Shown: piece by piece, positions 5,840-8,084 of the stretch | Position numbering within the stretch: the stretch's first letter is position 1 | Layout of the letters: each line of letters begins with the position of its first letter | Assembly (NCBI RefSeq): GCF_002387895.1 | Contig: NZ_DGLI01000044.1 | Span: 1-8,084 of the forward strand | DNA length: 8,084 bases | From: Clostridium sp. UBA4548 | GTDB lineage: Bacteria; Bacillota; Clostridia; Clostridiales; Clostridiaceae | Direction: 5' to 3' | Position numbers and translations under genes: made by a program | The notes under the pieces: generated by a model | Told to the model about the DNA's origin: nothing | Database searches by the model: none | What the model saw: the letters and a program-made list of their open reading frames with translations, nothing else

Positions 5840-5950
5840 TGTAGATTTACAACTTAGGTTAAAATATAATCAGCAGTGATATTGATAGCTTAACAATTTA
5901 AACTTATAGATTTTTGTTCTTAAGCAAATATATTATTTATTTTAAAATCT

Positions 5951-7330
5951 ATGAAATATACTACAAAGGAAGTGTCTAAAATCAAAATTAATTCTTTATT
6001 AGGTATCATTACTTCTAAAATAATTCTAAAAACTTCAAGACTCTTATTTAAAGGTGGCTCTAACTTTCCTGGAAAAATAGCACTACTTTTTGATAAGCAT
6101 ATTTTAAGTACTGTATCTAAAAGTTATATAACTATTCTAGTTACAGGGACAAATGGCAAAACAACAACAACCAGTATGATACATAGCATTCTAAAGGAAA
6201 GTGGAAAAGATGTAATAACTAATGATACAGGAGCAAATATGAATACTGGTATTATTACTTGTTTTATTTCTAATTATAACCTCTTTAAAAGGAACACAAA
6301 AAAGTATGCCGTTATAGAAGTAGATGAAGCTTATCTTCAAACTATTACAGAAGATTTAAGTCCTAGCATTATAACTGTTACAAACTTATTTAGAGATCAA
6401 ATGGATAGATATGGTGAAGTATATACCACCTATTCAAAAATTCTACAAGGAATTGCTAAAACCCCTACTACCAAACTAATTTTAAATGGTGATGAATCTT
6501 TGCTTGGTAAATTAGAAGTTTCTAACCCAGTTGTTTATTATGGGTTTAACAAATCAATAAAAGAAAACACAAAAGTTGCTGTAAATGCAGATAGCAAATT
6601 CTGTAAAGTTTGCAAAAATCCTTATGAGTATGACTTTGTAACTTATAATCATCTTGGTAGTTATTATTGTGCTAAATGCGGCTATAAAAGACCTCCACTT
6701 AAGTATACTGTAAACAACGTGTTAGAACTTAACCCCGAAGGTTCTACTGTAGTTCTTAACGATGATACATATTTTATTAATCAAGCTGGAGAATATAACA
6801 TATACAATGGCCTTTGTGCATATGCAGTTAGTAAAGAATTAGATATCGATAATGAAGTAATTAAAACTTCTCTGCAAAAACAAAGCACTAGTTTTGGGAG
6901 GCAGGAAACTATACTTATTGATGGAAAGGAAGTTAAAATTATACTAGTAAAAAATCCTGCAGGGTATGACCAGGCATTAAATACAATTTTATTGGATAAT
7001 AAACCTATAAACCTTTCTGTAATGCTAAATGATAATTACGCTGATGGAACAGATGTATCCTGGATTTGGGATGTAAATTTTGAAAAGCTTAACACTCTCC
7101 ATACAGAGGATATTATCATTTCTGGCACGCGACTTTACGATATGGCTGTAAGACTTAAGGTTGCAGGTCTACCAAAGGATAAATTTCTTCTTTGTGAAAA
7201 TGATGAGTCACTTATAAGCGCTCTAAAAAATTGTAGTAATAATACTACTTATATTTTAGCAACTTACACTGCAATGCTTCATCTTAGAAAATTACTTCAT
7301 AACGAAGGGTATATACAAAAACTATGGTAA
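5951..7330 (+). CDS. murT: Lipid II isoglutaminyl synthase, ligase subunit MurT
   Basis: MurT activates the alpha-carboxylate of D-Glu in the stem peptide of lipid II with ATP, and GatD supplies ammonia to make D-isoglutamine. The 459-residue protein has a Mur ligase central domain with the P-loop GTNGKTTT (66-73), IEVDEAYL (122-129) and NLFRDQMDRYGE (145-156). A four-cysteine zinc-ribbon insert (C218, C221, C240, C243) is the hallmark that separates MurT from MurC-F. The C-terminal domain (about 320-455) carries DGTDVSWIWD (365-374), the region that provides the aspartate completing the GatD triad in studied homologues. It acts at the inner face of the membrane. The ATG at 5951 has no recognisable RBS, whereas AAAGGAAG (5965-5972) sits eight bases before an in-frame ATC at 5981, so the true start may be internal. 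murT and gatD form one operon. Confidence 0.95.
   Translation: MKYTTKEVSKIKINSLLGIITSKIILKTSRLLFKGGSNFPGKIALLFDKHILSTVSKSYITILVTGTNGKTTTTSMIHSILKESGKDVITNDTGANMNTGIITCFISNYNLFKRNTKKYAVIEVDEAYLQTITEDLSPSIITVTNLFRDQMDRYGEVYTTYSKILQGIAKTPTTKLILNGDESLLGKLEVSNPVVYYGFNKSIKENTKVAVNADSKFCKVCKNPYEYDFVTYNHLGSYYCAKCGYKRPPLKYTVNNVLELNPEGSTVVLNDDTYFINQAGEYNIYNGLCAYAVSKELDIDNEVIKTSLQKQSTSFGRQETILIDGKEVKIILVKNPAGYDQALNTILLDNKPINLSVMLNDNYADGTDVSWIWDVNFEKLNTLHTEDIIISGTRLYDMAVRLKVAGLPKDKFLLCENDESLISALKNCSNNTTYILATYTAMLHLRKLLHNEGYIQKLW
5965..5972 (+). promoter_or_regulatory. Shine-Dalgarno-like sequence inside the annotated murT start
   Basis: AAAGGAAG lies 14 bases after the ATG at 5951. It is ideally spaced for a start at the in-frame ATC at 5981, giving a protein beginning (M)KINSLLGIITSK. 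No in-frame ATG or TTG follows before the P-loop, and the only GTG (5972) overlaps the element itself. Confidence 0.4.
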
Positions 7331-7344
7331 GGAATGATGAATTA

Positions 7345-8064
7345 ATGGAACTTAATATATGCCACTTATATCCAGACTTATTAAATGTTTATGGAGATAT
7401 GGGAAACATCCTTGTTCTTAAGCATAGAGCTGAAGAAAGAGGTATTAAAGTAAATATTTTTAATATTTCTGTCAATGACAGTTTTGATGAAAACAATTAT
7501 GATATAGTATTTTTTGGTGGTGGGCAAGACTACGAACAATCAATTGTTTCTGAGGATTTGATTAAAAATAAAAAAGAGGCCATAAAAAATTATATAGAAA
7601 ATGGCAGGGTATTTTTAAGTATTTGTGGAGGTTATCAATTACTTGGAAAGTACTATACAACATTTGAAGGTGAAAAGTTAGAAGGTTTAGGAATACTAGA
7701 TGTTTATACTGAAGCAGGGGATAAAAGATTCATTGGTAACACCATAATTTTCAATGAAGAATTTCAAGAAACTTATGTTGGTTTTGAGAACCACTCTGGT
7801 AGAACTTATATAGGAGATTTAAAACCTTTAGGGGTCGTAAAACTTGGCTATGGTAATAATGGTGAAGATAGAAAAGAAGGTTGTATCTATAAAAACTCAT
7901 TTTGCACATATTTCCATGGCAGCCTTTTATCTAAGAATCCCGAACTTGCTGATAGATTAATTAAAATCGCTTTAGAAAATAAATATAACGAAATTTCCTT
8001 AACAACTCTTGATGACACTTTAGAAATTAAAGCAAAAGAAGCTATAATAAAAAGAAACCTTTAA
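7345..8064 (+). CDS. gatD: Lipid II isoglutaminyl synthase, glutaminase subunit GatD
   Basis: GatD is a class I (triad) glutamine amidotransferase that hydrolyses glutamine and channels ammonia to MurT for amidation of lipid II. From the chosen ATG it has 239 residues and begins MELNICHLYPDLLNVYGD, the family's typical N-terminus. The nucleophile elbow SICGGYQ places Cys at residue 94, and an arginine in DKRFIGN falls at 128; both numbers match the catalytic C94 and R128 reported for Staphylococcus aureus GatD. The catalytic His is H191 in YFHGSLLS, near the reported H189. An upstream in-frame ATG at 7324 would add seven residues and overlap murT by seven bases. I prefer 7345 because of family length and numbering and because AAGGA (7329-7333) precedes it, though at a long 11-base spacing. 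Only 14 bases separate it from the murT stop, so the two are probably translationally coupled. Confidence 0.95.
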   Translation: MELNICHLYPDLLNVYGDMGNILVLKHRAEERGIKVNIFNISVNDSFDENNYDIVFFGGGQDYEQSIVSEDLIKNKKEAIKNYIENGRVFLSICGGYQLLGKYYTTFEGEKLEGLGILDVYTEAGDKRFIGNTIIFNEEFQETYVGFENHSGRTYIGDLKPLGVVKLGYGNNGEDRKEGCIYKNSFCTYFHGSLLSKNPELADRLIKIALENKYNEISLTTLDDTLEIKAKEAIIKRNL

Positions 8065-8084
8065 ACCACGATAAAAGCTACATA

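Noticed and set aside
7324..7344. Earlier in-frame ATG for gatD overlapping murT
   Set aside because: Adds seven residues not typical of GatD; the start at 7345 puts the catalytic Cys at position 94 as in studied homologues. The difference is small and 7324 remains possible.
1..8084. Insertion sequences, prophage genes, CRISPR arrays, tRNA genes, toxin-antitoxin pairs
   Set aside because: No transposase or integrase motifs, no regularly spaced repeats and no cloverleaf-like sequence were found; every gene over 200 residues belongs to a recognisable chromosomal family.

Overview
The window is very AT-rich DNA whose proteins look like those of a low-GC Firmicute, most likely Clostridium sensu lato. 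The pointers are the strong Shine-Dalgarno sites, sigma-A type promoters, a murT-gatD pair, an ATP-type PEP carboxykinase and a Gram-positive rRNA-type boxA at the left edge. There are six protein genes. Four lie on the minus strand (left and centre) and two on the plus strand (right). I see no mobile element, CRISPR array, tRNA or complete rRNA gene.

Left to right. Bases 1-468 hold no convincing protein gene. The left edge reads, on the minus strand, like the leader of an rRNA operon, with a boxA-like antitermination sequence running off the window. Upstream of it lie a compound inverted repeat and a perfect 21-bp hairpin. Bases 469-1248 (minus) encode a cytoplasmic class A beta-lactamase-fold protein that has lost the SxxK serine. 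It has a textbook consensus promoter and its own terminator. Bases 1552-2676 (minus) encode a membrane-anchored transglutaminase-like protein that appears to have lost its catalytic Cys and His. Bases 3003-4577 (minus) encode ATP-dependent PEP carboxykinase (pckA), with an imperfect cre-like sequence in its leader. Bases 4786-5649 (minus) encode a ten-helix EamA/DMT transporter. A divergent promoter region (5650-5950) separates this from murT (5951-7330) and gatD (7345-8064) on the plus strand.

How they work together. MurT and GatD form the lipid II isoglutaminyl synthase that amidates D-Glu of the peptidoglycan stem peptide; this is the only clear operon. The other genes appear to be transcribed singly, each with its own promoter-like sequence. 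PckA serves the PEP/oxaloacetate node. The two left-hand proteins belong to enzyme folds but lack the expected nucleophiles, so they are probably binding, sensing or structural proteins, or act by altered chemistry.

I did not find a clearly new multi-gene system. The observations most worth a second look are the two predicted pseudoenzymes, a possible non-canonical AUC start of murT, a palindrome over the murT -10 box, and the rRNA-leader signature at the left edge.
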